Positions 1 to 8,089 of a stretch of DNA of 64,000 nt are shown one piece after another. The translations under genes were made by a program, and so were the position numbers. Position 1 is the stretch's first letter, and each line of letters starts with the position of its first letter. The notes under the pieces were generated by a model. That model made no database searches and was not told the origin of the DNA. It saw nothing but the letters and a program-made list of their open reading frames with translations. The DNA is from Acinetobacter sp. ANC 4910 (lineage in GTDB: Bacteria > Pseudomonadota > Gammaproteobacteria > Pseudomonadales > Moraxellaceae), in the NCBI RefSeq assembly GCF_004331035.1, contig NZ_SJNT01000001.1:34-64033 (forward strand). The letters are read 5' to 3'.

Positions 1-99
1 AAAATACTTTCAGAGCGCTATCGAAATAGAGGGAAAAGGCTCGGTTTAAGATTCAATTTAATTGCTGGAATTTACAACTTAGAATTGAATGAAAAATGA
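1..99 (+). pseudogene. 3' end of an IS5-family-like transposase gene
   Basis: The reading frame open at base 1 runs 32 codons to a TGA at 97-99. The peptide carries the pattern SERYRNRGKRLGLRFNLIAG followed by IYNLEL, which I recognise as the conserved C-terminus of IS5-type DDE transposases. Only the tail is visible because the gene starts before the window, so I cannot say whether the upstream part is intact. The insertion sequence probably ends about 15 bases after the stop, directly against the direct repeat that starts at 115. Family assignment is from memory of the motif. Confidence 0.7.
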
Positions 100-114
100 G
101 TTATGAAAGAGATC

Positions 115-209
115 TAATGGTAGCCAAATAAATATAAAATTAAAACAACTAAATTTTTGTAATTCTGCTTTGGTTTCTCATAGAGTGTAGAAACCCCTCT
201 AAATTGCTT
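115..209 (+). repeat. Direct repeat, left copy (pairs with 17802-17897)
   Basis: About 95 bases match 17802-17897 in the same orientation. The first 22 bases are identical and the last block (CCTCTAAATTGCTT) is identical; by eye roughly 80% of positions agree overall, with one single-base gap. The copies lie about 17.7 kb apart and bracket the whole Tad/RHS module. The hairpin that is perfect in the right copy is degraded here. It could be a duplicated boundary, a dispersed noncoding element, or the flank of a lost insertion sequence. Confidence 0.75.
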
Positions 210-273
210 AAATATTACACATATATTCTCAACTAAGTATCTGATTTTATATGATTATCAATCTATATAGTTA

Positions 274-474
274 TTGTTCGATGATGAACAACATCTGAAA
301 AAACGCAATAAAATAGAAATTTTATTCAGCTTGCTGAAAGAGACTTACAATCTAGTGACAACTAGAGCTAGAAGTGTTGCAGGCTATTTAGTTGGTATTT
401 ATGCATCTTTATGTGCTTATCAAATATGTCATCAAAATAAGCCGATGATTCGGGTTATGGAAATATCGGCTTAA
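274..474 (+). pseudogene. C-terminal fragment of a DDE-type transposase
   Basis: About 66 codons are open up to TAA at 472-474, with an in-frame stop just upstream (268-270), so this is a remnant and not a gene. The peptide has the arrangement KRNKIEILFSLLKETYNLVT then ARSVAGYLVGIYASLCAYQ, which fits the region around the catalytic glutamate at the end of many DDE transposases (R-x-x-IE-x-x-F-x-x-LK). I cannot fix the IS family. It is a different element from the transposase tail at 1-99, so this edge has been hit more than once. Nothing recognisable lies between it and the gene ending at 614. Confidence 0.6.
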
Positions 475-613
475 GCAGGATTCGGGGTAATATAAGTAAT
501 CTATTAATATTACATAAATTAATATATTTATTTTATGATAAAATTTGAATTTAGTCGGTTCAAAGTATATTTTACTCATATTGCATCTTTACAATAAATT
601 AATTTTCTTGTGT

Positions 614-973
614 TTAATTTGAGGAATCTAAGAGATTAAAAAGAGTTTCATGCTTACTTAAATTAAAGCTCTCTAATATTCCACCAAGGAATTCAACAAC
701 GGAACAGGCTTCAGGTGAAGCGATTAAAACATTAAATGGTTTAACATTATAGTAAATATCAGTTATATGTCCAAAGGCATCTATAAATACAACATCAATA
801 TTATAATGCATGCCAATTGTATGAACTGACCGACATTGCGTAATTAACAAACATTGACGATTATTTAATTTTTCCCGGAATAATAGTCCAGCAGCCCTAG
901 AAAAAAAGTTCCTAGCAAATACAATTTCAAATTTTTCACCACTCTGATTTAAATACATATTAACCAAACGCAT
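614..973 (-). CDS. DUF192 family protein, last gene of the Tad operon
   Basis: This is a 119-residue protein of the DUF192 family, small beta-rich proteins of unknown biochemical role. Family marks are GLLFREKLNN near residue 30, then C-RSVHTIGMHYNIDVVFID around residues 45-65. Unlike many members it has no clear signal peptide. Its start overlaps the end of tadC by 14 bases, so it is probably translated together with the pilus genes. DUF192 genes sit beside Tad clusters in other bacteria as I recall; a role in pilus assembly is inference from position. It is the last gene before the transposon-scarred edge. Confidence 0.85.
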   Translation of the reverse strand: MRLVNMYLNQSGEKFEIVFARNFFSRAAGLLFREKLNNRQCLLITQCRSVHTIGMHYNIDVVFIDAFGHITDIYYNVKPFNVLIASPEACSVVEFLGGILESFNLSKHETLFNLLDSSN

Positions 974-1844
974 CCTTCATCATGATATAAAGTGGGAAAC
1001 CAATAACAATAAATGTACATGGGAAAATAAAAGCGACTAACGGAAAAAGCATTTTTACAGGAGCTTCCAATGCCAACTTCTCGGCACGTAGAAAACGTTC
1101 AACTCGCCTCTGTTCTGCTTGACCGCGCAGTATTGGTCCAAGGTTCATCCCCATATTTTCGGCTTGAATAATAGCTGATACCAAGTTCTGTACAGAGGGT
1201 TGATCTACACGCTGTGTCATATTTCGTAGAGCATCATTTTTTGGAATACCCTTCCGTATATCAGCAAGTACCCTCGAAAACTCATTACGTGTTGGACTTT
1301 TAACTGCCTTAGTAACAGCTTGATCCAAGGCATTAATGAGAGTAAGACCTGCTTCTACACATAAAACAATGATATCTAAAAAAAATGGTATTTCTTTGAG
1401 AATAATATTTTCTCTTTTTTTCTTTTGGTTTTTTAACCAAAGTACAGGATAAATCAATCCATAAAGCCCAAATGCAGCGCTATATATGAGTTCCACACCA
1501 GACAAATATAATATAACTAATGAGAGTAGTGTAAATACAAAACTAAAAACTATCTGTGATGCTATAATCTCACTTGGTTTAAAGACATAATCATAACCAG
1601 CATAAATAATTTTTTTTCTCAAATTGTCTTCCATTTTTTTTGATATAAAAGGCTTAATATAGAATGAGACTGCTTTTATCAACCCCCATAGAATATAAAA
1701 AAGAAATGGAGGCTTATCCAAATATTCCCTATCATCATAGGGTACTGCATAGATAAAACTAAAAATTTGCCAACAAAGGAAAGAGATAACTCCACCTAAG
1801 CCAAGAAAACAAGCATATAAAATTAGATCATTCATGTTATACAT
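960..1844 (-). CDS. tadC: TadC inner-membrane platform protein (T2SS F family)
   Basis: A 294-residue protein of the GspF/TadC family, which forms with TadB the inner-membrane platform that the TadA ATPase drives during Flp pilus assembly. Membrane segments are visible at the N-terminus (about 5-30), in the middle (about 95-140) and at the C-terminus (about 265-290). The cytoplasmic T2SSF core lies between, with PFFLDIIVLCVEAGLTLINA and an NLVSAIIQAENMGMNLGPIL stretch typical of the family. The start overlaps the end of tadB by 8 bases and the end overlaps the DUF192 gene, indicating tight co-translation. Confidence 0.92.
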   Translation of the reverse strand: MYNMNDLILYACFLGLGGVISFLCWQIFSFIYAVPYDDREYLDKPPFLFYILWGLIKAVSFYIKPFISKKMEDNLRKKIIYAGYDYVFKPSEIIASQIVFSFVFTLLSLVILYLSGVELIYSAAFGLYGLIYPVLWLKNQKKKRENIILKEIPFFLDIIVLCVEAGLTLINALDQAVTKAVKSPTRNEFSRVLADIRKGIPKNDALRNMTQRVDQPSVQNLVSAIIQAENMGMNLGPILRGQAEQRRVERFLRAEKLALEAPVKMLFPLVAFIFPCTFIVIGFPLYIMMKDAFG

Positions 1845-2673
1845 CTATATCTACAATTTTTCGAATAAAAATCATGCCAAACACCTCAAATATTAGGATT
1901 CCTGTTAAAGCAATCCATCCTGCAGGTGTGGACCATAATTTATCCATTGCCTCAGGTTCCATTTGACACAACACAAAAATCAAAGCAATGGGCATTAATC
2001 CAACTACCCAAGCCTGCATTTTTCCTTGTGCAGTTAGGGCTTTGATTTTTCCTTCTGATTGGTTAATTTGGCGTAAGGTTTCTGCAGCCTTGGTCAGAGT
2101 CTCAGCTAACTCTCCACCTGTTTCGAGTGCGATTCGAATACTTGTGGTCATTAACACTACTGCATTTATTGGCATACGTTTTTGAAAATTTAGCAGCGCA
2201 TCACTCAAAGGTCGCCCAACCTTCTGCTCTTTAATAATGAATGCAATTTCATTTTTTAATGGAGGTAAACATTCATTTGTAAGCTGGAATAATGCCGTAC
2301 TCAAGCTTGCGCCTGAGCGAAGTCCACCTGCTATCAACATAAGTGCATCGGGTAACTGTTGCTCAATTTTTTCAAGCTGTTGTTTTTTAAATCTCTTAAT
2401 AATTATAAAAGGTAAAATTGCTAAAAAAATTGCAGCAAAGATATAAAGTACACTGAACTTAAAAAGGAAAAAAATTGCAGCAAAAATTATAATTAACAAT
2501 ATGAAATAAAGAAAAAGAATCTTCTTTAAATTTAAGAATACATAACTTAAGTTCAGTTGTTCTTCTAGCTTAGACGTTTTTCTCAGGAAAACAGAAGTGA
2601 TACCATCTGAAACTATCAGATAGTAGGTCAAAAAAACAATAACGGCAGCGATTAAAATTAAATAAATATACAT
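1837..2673 (-). CDS. tadB: TadB inner-membrane platform protein (T2SS F family)
   Basis: A 278-residue GspF-related platform protein, partner of TadC. It has an N-terminal membrane anchor (about 3-22), a pair of hydrophobic segments near residues 50-95, a cytoplasmic T2SSF domain containing LPDALMLIAGGLRSGASLST and ALETGGELAETLTKAAETLR, and two C-terminal membrane segments. The length is usual for TadB. It begins one base after the stop of tadA, so translation is probably coupled. Assignment as TadB rather than TadC follows from gene order (tadA-tadB-tadC), which is standard for Tad loci. Confidence 0.92.
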   Translation of the reverse strand: MYIYLILIAAVIVFLTYYLIVSDGITSVFLRKTSKLEEQLNLSYVFLNLKKILFLYFILLIIIFAAIFFLFKFSVLYIFAAIFLAILPFIIIKRFKKQQLEKIEQQLPDALMLIAGGLRSGASLSTALFQLTNECLPPLKNEIAFIIKEQKVGRPLSDALLNFQKRMPINAVVLMTTSIRIALETGGELAETLTKAAETLRQINQSEGKIKALTAQGKMQAWVVGLMPIALIFVLCQMEPEAMDKLWSTPAGWIALTGILIFEVFGMIFIRKIVDIDV

Positions 2674-4395
2674 TTATAACCCATTGCTTTGAAATTTAGA
2701 GATATCGATTTTGTATCCAGACTCTTTTAATTCTTGTAAAAAAGTTGGGATCAGTCCTGTTGCTCCAAACAGCCCTTTGGTTTTTTGCGATTCAGCATCT
2801 AGCCCAGTTTTCTCAAATTTATAAATATCTTGAAGTTGTATTTTTCCACTCTCAATTCCAGTAACTTCAGTGATATAAGTGATTTTTCGAGAACCACATG
2901 AAAACCGAGACTGTTGAATCAAAATATCTACAGCAGATGCAATTTGTTCACGAATCGCATTCAAGGGTAAATCCATCCCTGCCATCATAATCATTGTTTC
3001 TAAACGAGCAATTGCATCACGAGGTGTATTGGCATGTAATGTCGAGAGTGAACCTTCATGGCCAGTATTCATTGCTTGTAACATGTCCAAGGCTTCTGGA
3101 CCACGACACTCACCAATCACAATTCTGTCAGGTCGCATACGTAATGAGTTTTTGACTAGATCTCGAATATGAATCGCTCCTTTGCCTTCATTATTGCCAG
3201 GACGAGCTTCTAATGAAATAAGATGATCATGGTCAAGTTTTAGCTCTGCTGCATCCTCAATCGTAATTACACGTTCACCATGCGGAATGAAACTAGCAAG
3301 GACATTTAATAATGTCGTTTTTCCTGAGCCCGTTCCTCCAGAAATAAGGATATTCTTTTTCGCAGCCACACATAGCTTTAAAAAAGCAGCCATGTCATCG
3401 TCAAGACTAAAATAACCAACCAAGTCCTCAATCAAAATACGTTTTTCAGGGAATTTACGAATCGTAATCGTAGGCCCTTTAATTGCAAGCGGAGGGATAA
3501 TCGCATTTACACGAGATCCATCCTTAAGTCTTGCATCAACCATCGGTGAGCTTTCATCAATTCGTCGTCCTAAAGGAGTTACAATTCTTTCAATTACATC
3601 TAAAATTGCCTTATTACTGGTAAACTCCAAATCACTTTTTACAATTTTTCCAGACTGTTCTATAAAGATTTCGTCCTTGGCATTCACCATGATTTCCGTT
3701 ACTTGTGGATTACTCAGTAGTTCCTCAAGTGGGCCTAGTCCAATTGCTTCATTGATAATCTTCTGTTTCAATCTATCAATATTCAATATCTGTGGTAAAT
3801 CACCATCAATATCAAATAAAACCTGATCTAAACTGGTCAAAGTCTCTTGCTTAAGCTCTTCTGGCGTCATAGCATTAATATCCTTGCGCCGAAGATCCAT
3901 TTGCTTAACTAATTTTTCTCGAAGAATCTGAATCCATTCCACTTCAAGATTTTTATAGGTTTTGGAGTTATATGGTATATTGGTAATTTGAGTGCTATAG
4001 ACAGCCTGATCTTCTGGAACATCCTTTAAATTATCCAATACTCGGTGATCTATGGATTCAAGATTAACAACTTTTATATCGCTTTTTTCGACATCATCTT
4101 CTAATAAATGAATGGTATAGCCACCAACAACAATACTATCCTCTTGGAGATTAATTGGCCCATAGAAGTCAACCTTGCGATTGTTAACCACAGTGCCATT
4201 CGCACCACGATTTAAATCTTCTACGACATAACCACCACTCAATTTTTTAATTGAGCAATGCTGGTCAGCAATAAACCATCCTTTTAATTGCAAATCACAA
4301 TTCTTGGATTTCCCAATGAGAATTTCTGATTTTTCAAATGCCAGTATCGACTCTTGATTCTTATTTTTTATTTTCAGTTTCATCAGTCTGCTCAT
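2674..4395 (-). CDS. tadA: TadA/CpaF secretion ATPase with an N-terminal FHA domain
   Basis: A 573-residue ATPase that powers Flp pilus assembly at the cytoplasmic face. The C-terminal ~430 residues are a full CpaF/TadA protein: Walker A SGGTGSGKTTLLN, an Asp/His-box region GERVITIEDAAELKL, the RPDRIVIGECRGPEALDM segment, and TGHEGSLSTLHAN. The first ~100 residues are an FHA domain (LIGKSKNCDLQLKGW, DQHCSIKKL, NGTVVNNRKV), a phospho-threonine-binding module that most TadA proteins lack; the usual FHA arginine is replaced by lysine in IGK. The start overlaps the secretin gene by 35 bases; an alternative ATG lies four codons in. Confidence 0.93.
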   Translation of the reverse strand: MSRLMKLKIKNKNQESILAFEKSEILIGKSKNCDLQLKGWFIADQHCSIKKLSGGYVVEDLNRGANGTVVNNRKVDFYGPINLQEDSIVVGGYTIHLLEDDVEKSDIKVVNLESIDHRVLDNLKDVPEDQAVYSTQITNIPYNSKTYKNLEVEWIQILREKLVKQMDLRRKDINAMTPEELKQETLTSLDQVLFDIDGDLPQILNIDRLKQKIINEAIGLGPLEELLSNPQVTEIMVNAKDEIFIEQSGKIVKSDLEFTSNKAILDVIERIVTPLGRRIDESSPMVDARLKDGSRVNAIIPPLAIKGPTITIRKFPEKRILIEDLVGYFSLDDDMAAFLKLCVAAKKNILISGGTGSGKTTLLNVLASFIPHGERVITIEDAAELKLDHDHLISLEARPGNNEGKGAIHIRDLVKNSLRMRPDRIVIGECRGPEALDMLQAMNTGHEGSLSTLHANTPRDAIARLETMIMMAGMDLPLNAIREQIASAVDILIQQSRFSCGSRKITYITEVTGIESGKIQLQDIYKFEKTGLDAESQKTKGLFGATGLIPTFLQELKESGYKIDISKFQSNGL

Positions 4396-5710
4396 CTTTT
4401 AATTTATAGTCATTTGGTATCATTAACCCTGAACCTAATTCAGATTTCACAACACCATCAGCATCACGACCAATTCCACCCATCTTCATTTCAAATTCAT
4501 TTTCATATACATAAGGTGTCACGAAAAAGACCAACTCATTTTGCTTAATTCGATTAGATTTACTTTTAAATAAATTACCTAATAATGGAATTTTACCTAA
4601 TCCTGGGACTGCACTTTCTCCCCCATTTTTCTCCGCCCCAACTAATCCGCTAAGGACTAATGTTTGTCCTTGACCAACAACAAATTCAGTTTCTGTTCTT
4701 CTTGTTAAAAAACCTGGTACTCCAGAAACTTGCACCGACTGATCAATCGTACTCACTTCTGCTAAAATTTTAGCAACGATTCCATCATTCGAAATGGTTG
4801 GATTAATATCTAACTTAATACCGTAATCTTTAAACTCTATAGATGGAGTACCAGTTGCACCAGAAGATTGATAAGGGATTTGTCCACCTGAAAGGAACAT
4901 CGCATTCCCCCCATTTTTACAAGACAACAACGGACGGGCAATAATTTTAGCTGTTCCATTCTCCTGCAACAAATTAATTTTACTATCAATAAAACTTGCT
5001 AAACCGAAATATGTTTGAAATGGACTAATCTTTGCTAGAGGTGCTATCTGCTCTGCCAAAGAGTGATTTGAACCTGTAAAAATATCACTACGTTTAAAAT
5101 CACCTAGCAACCCAAATTTTGGCCCGTCAACTGATGCAGCGTTCCACTTAATCCCAATTTCTTTGGTTGAAGATGTAGATATCTCAACAATTCGAACATC
5201 CAAGTAAATCATTTTTTGTTTTTCTTGAAGGTTATTTTCCTTTGTCTTCGCTAAGTTAACTACATTTTTAAAAAGTGAGGCATAGCTATCTACTCGTTCT
5301 TTTTCTTCAAGCGTTAAATCTTTACCCTGTAATACGACATTATCACCCACCAACTGTATAGATAACTTTGATATATCTCTTAACGCGACCTGTAAATCTT
5401 CAAGTGTCTTCTTTACATTACTAGGATAAACATGAACTTCTGATGTAAAGTAACGATTACCATTCCAAACCTTTAACGTTGTGTCACCAGCAGCCACGCC
5501 TGTTAAAGCAATACCTTTGTTTCCTACTTTTTTAGCTTTAACGATTTGGTCATTTCCAATCACCACATCTGTAACAGTAGAGTCATTCAAATAAATCGTT
5601 TCACCAATGTAAAGCTGATCTGACATCGCATGAGAATTAGCTGTAATTAAGCACATAAGTAAAGATAGATAAGCTATTCTTAGATTACGATAACCAACAA
5701 ATTTATTCAT
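4361..5710 (-). CDS. rcpA: RcpA/CpaC outer-membrane secretin of the Flp pilus
   Basis: This 449-residue secretin forms the outer-membrane channel of the Tad system. It has a Sec signal peptide (cleavage near ANSHA), the pilus-assembly secretin N-domain (GETIYLNDSTVTDVVIGND), a BON-like stretch at about 100-150, and the C-terminal secretin gate domain ending in VPGLGKIPLLGNLFKSKS and NELVFFVTPYVY. I chose the ATG at 5710 because GGAAATAAAG precedes it at good spacing and it overlaps the stop of the cpaB-type gene; a start four codons earlier is open. No RcpB-like partner is visible. Confidence 0.92.
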   Translation of the reverse strand: MNKFVGYRNLRIAYLSLLMCLITANSHAMSDQLYIGETIYLNDSTVTDVVIGNDQIVKAKKVGNKGIALTGVAAGDTTLKVWNGNRYFTSEVHVYPSNVKKTLEDLQVALRDISKLSIQLVGDNVVLQGKDLTLEEKERVDSYASLFKNVVNLAKTKENNLQEKQKMIYLDVRIVEISTSSTKEIGIKWNAASVDGPKFGLLGDFKRSDIFTGSNHSLAEQIAPLAKISPFQTYFGLASFIDSKINLLQENGTAKIIARPLLSCKNGGNAMFLSGGQIPYQSSGATGTPSIEFKDYGIKLDINPTISNDGIVAKILAEVSTIDQSVQVSGVPGFLTRRTETEFVVGQGQTLVLSGLVGAEKNGGESAVPGLGKIPLLGNLFKSKSNRIKQNELVFFVTPYVYENEFEMKMGGIGRDADGVVKSELGSGLMIPNDYKLKDEQTDETENKK

Positions 5711-6539
5711 CTTTATTTCCATAAATAATATTAAAACCTGAATGACTGCTATTTGTTTTATTTTCAGACCTTATTTCTGGTCTAATTGTTGGCATTGAAG
5801 TTAGTTGAACACTTTTACTTGCTTGCTCTTTTTGAGTATTAATAAGCCGTATAAAACTACTGGTATCACTCATGACTTGATCATCAGGATTTCTTAATAT
5901 CGCCGAAATTCGGCCCATGCTTGCAGCTAATGTAATATTTTTTGCATCATCAGCACTTACATCTAAAGTAATATTGGTATATCCAGTACTATCGCTCACC
6001 TCATCACTTACGTCTGTTTGCTTACCTGTTGCTAAAATCTTTACACCTTGCATTAATGGCACTGTGGCTGTTTTCTCAGCGCTTTGAAGTGTTACCATTA
6101 AATCGATTAAGTCTCCTGGTTTAAGCATCGTAGAAATTGAGCTTTCATCATCAACAGGAATCGTTAATGCTCTTCTTCCTGGAGAAATAAGTTTTGCTAT
6201 ATCCTTCTTTGCATCAACCATGGAATACATAACAATATCGCCTGGTTTTAAATCAACCTTTAATGGCAATCCATCAATTGAATCAAAATCGGTAGCCAAT
6301 ACTGCGTTAGACTGTTGATAATCAGATGGTATATTCCTTTGCGAAACGGTATCTGCCGAAATCAAACTACCAGCTAAAAGTTCTTTACTTGCAACAACAT
6401 ATGTAACTTCAGGACCTTTTTGCGTCATGCTCTCTACTTTGTGGTCAAAAGCTGTTTTAAAACCCCAAATACTTAATACTCCAACTAAAATTGAAACAAC
6501 AAGTGCCACAAACTTTTTATTAATATTAGATAGATTCAT
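5703..6539 (-). CDS. rcpC: CpaB/RcpC Flp pilus assembly protein (SAF domain)
   Basis: A 278-residue periplasmic protein with an N-terminal membrane anchor (about 8-28) and a SAF domain beginning at TYVVASKELLAGSLISADTV (about 46-65). It continues into the RcpC/CpaB domain (LISPGRRALTIPVDDES, then MLKPGDLIDLMVTLQ). CpaB proteins accompany the secretin in all Tad systems and are thought to link it to the rest of the machine. The start ATG overlaps the TAA of the small prepilin gene, and its own stop overlaps the secretin start, so it is embedded in a translationally coupled string. Confidence 0.92.
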   Translation of the reverse strand: MNLSNINKKFVALVVSILVGVLSIWGFKTAFDHKVESMTQKGPEVTYVVASKELLAGSLISADTVSQRNIPSDYQQSNAVLATDFDSIDGLPLKVDLKPGDIVMYSMVDAKKDIAKLISPGRRALTIPVDDESSISTMLKPGDLIDLMVTLQSAEKTATVPLMQGVKILATGKQTDVSDEVSDSTGYTNITLDVSADDAKNITLAASMGRISAILRNPDDQVMSDTSSFIRLINTQKEQASKSVQLTSMPTIRPEIRSENKTNSSHSGFNIIYGNKDE

Positions 6540-6727
6540 TATGGAATTGCATCCATATTCAAAATTGTCGCATTAAATTTATTCATAAATAACTCATATG
6601 CATTTTTAAACATCAAAAATAGACTTCCGTCACCAAATATACCCTTACCAGCAATAAGAATAATTAAAACAAAAATCAAGCAAATCAAATATTCTGTTGT
6701 TGCATTTCCATTTAACCTATTTCTCAT
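6539..6727 (-). CDS. Small Flp-like (type IVb) prepilin, probably a minor pilin
   Basis: Only 62 residues long, but with a recognisable type IVb prepilin signature: RLNG followed by NATTEY, giving Glu at +5 and Tyr at +6 after the predicted cleavage glycine, then a hydrophobic segment LICLIFVLIILIAGKGIFG. The rest is a short tail (about 25 residues). This is the Flp layout in minimal form, and it is separate from the main flp gene 3 kb upstream. It overlaps both neighbours (11 bases and 1 base), which supports it as real. A role as pilus-tip or initiating subunit is inference. Confidence 0.75.
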   Translation of the reverse strand: MRNRLNGNATTEYLICLIFVLIILIAGKGIFGDGSLFLMFKNAYELFMNKFNATILNMDAIP

Positions 6728-7355
6728 TTAAATTACTCTTTCTAACATTAACAATAACTAATGTACCTATAGATTTTCGAATATCAAAGATCAAGTTGAG
6801 CTCATAACCATTACCTAAATCAAAATATGAAAAAGCATCATTGACATCGCTATTTTTAGATTTTTTTTTCAATTGACTAATTAAACCCTGGTAATCCATT
6901 CGCTTAAAGTTTTTAAATACCATCGTTCTATTAATTTCACCATAGTCTTCACTTTGAAAGTCTGTTGTTGCTTTTTTAATCTTTATATAATCAGGTAATT
7001 GTAATAATTTATACTTAGCTTTTGAAGGACATACTACTCTGCCAGAAAATGACTGTTGATTGGATGAAAAAACTTGAATCGTTGTTCCACCATTTTCAGC
7101 AATATAGAAAAGAGAACCTTGTTTAGAAAACCTGATATTTTTCTTATCCAAAGACTTCATATAACATTCTAAACTACATAAAGGTGACATCAGCTCGTAC
7201 ATCTGGATAGGTGATCCATTCAAAATGGTATTTTTACCAATTTGAACTACTTGCATATTTCTCTCTTTTAACGTATTAACAAGACAAGCCTTTACATATG
7301 AAGTTTGAAATAAAAAAATAATAAAAACGTATGCTAATTTTTTTTTATGTATCAT
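6717..7355 (-). CDS. Secreted protein of unknown function in the Tad operon
   Basis: A 212-residue protein I do not recognise. It begins with a basic-hydrophobic Sec signal (MIHKKKLAYVFIIFLFQTSY, cleavage likely near VKA) and has four cysteines in the first ~70 mature residues (ACLVN, LCSLECY) and one in VVCPS, so it is probably an exported, disulfide-bonded periplasmic protein. The gene overlaps the upstream tadE-like gene by 4 bases and the small prepilin by 11, so it belongs to the pilus operon. The position could correspond to RcpB or TadD in other loci, but I see no sequence support for either. Confidence 0.8.
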   Translation of the reverse strand: MIHKKKLAYVFIIFLFQTSYVKACLVNTLKERNMQVVQIGKNTILNGSPIQMYELMSPLCSLECYMKSLDKKNIRFSKQGSLFYIAENGGTTIQVFSSNQQSFSGRVVCPSKAKYKLLQLPDYIKIKKATTDFQSEDYGEINRTMVFKNFKRMDYQGLISQLKKKSKNSDVNDAFSYFDLGNGYELNLIFDIRKSIGTLVIVNVRKSNLNEK

Positions 7356-8089
7356 TTTAAAGTCGCTTTACGATCATTAGGAACGACTTCCATTTTATAA
7401 ATACCATCGTTCTGAATCTTTTTCTCAAATCCCATAGAAGCAACAGCTACATTGTAAACTTTATTAATATTTACCTGAACAAGCTCATAAGGTTTCAAAT
7501 ATACAGATTTTTTTACAGTCGTTTTTATTTCATCTGATTTATTAGCAGCCCAATTATTTCTTAATGTTCCTGCTGAACTCTTAATATCAAATGACTGTGC
7601 AAGTGGAAAGTCCCGAATACCTGTAACAAAATTTACCGGAACGGACACTTCAACTGTATATTGGCCATTGGACTTTAAGCTCTTGAATGGTTTTGCAGCA
7701 ACATCCAAAGGATCTGCGCCTAAGGTCTTGGTATATTTTTCCTTTGTTTGTCTTGCTGTAACCTGCACTGAATCCCAATGAACCAAAGAATTTCCAGACA
7801 TATCCTGATCTGCTGCATCATCACAATCTGCATTACGCTCACTCAAAACATCCGCGCCAGTTCGTGCAAAGAAACGCTGCCCAACTTCTCGTGAAAGCGT
7901 CTCTTGATCATTGAGATTGATGCCTTTATTAATACGCCATGCAACATAATCTGCTGCCTGCTCTGTTTTTAACTTAATAGTTGCAAGTTTAGAAACCATA
8001 GGAATTGCAATTAACAGCATACTCAAAACGACTGCTGCAATAGCAAATTCAGCAATAGATTGTCCTTTTCGATTTTTAATCATATTCAA
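7352..8089 (-). CDS. TadE/TadF-like pseudopilin
   Basis: A 245-residue protein with a short basic leader, KNRKG followed by QSIAEF (Glu +5, Phe +6 after the cleavage glycine), and a long hydrophobic helix AIAAVVLSMLLIAIPMVSKL. This is the class of signal processed by Tad-type prepilin peptidases in TadE/TadF pseudopilins. The remaining ~200 residues are soluble and I do not recognise a domain. It lies between the TadG-like gene and the secreted unknown with 4-base ATGA-type overlaps on both sides. A minor pilin or assembly role is inferred from signal and position. Confidence 0.8.
   Translation of the reverse strand: MNMIKNRKGQSIAEFAIAAVVLSMLLIAIPMVSKLATIKLKTEQAADYVAWRINKGINLNDQETLSREVGQRFFARTGADVLSERNADCDDAADQDMSGNSLVHWDSVQVTARQTKEKYTKTLGADPLDVAAKPFKSLKSNGQYTVEVSVPVNFVTGIRDFPLAQSFDIKSSAGTLRNNWAANKSDEIKTTVKKSVYLKPYELVQVNINKVYNVAVASMGFEKKIQNDGIYKMEVVPNDRKATLK

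Noticed and set aside
4361..4395. tadA/secretin 35-base overlap as a sign of frameshift
   Set aside because: Both proteins have complete, normal ends; overlapping genes are the rule throughout this operon.
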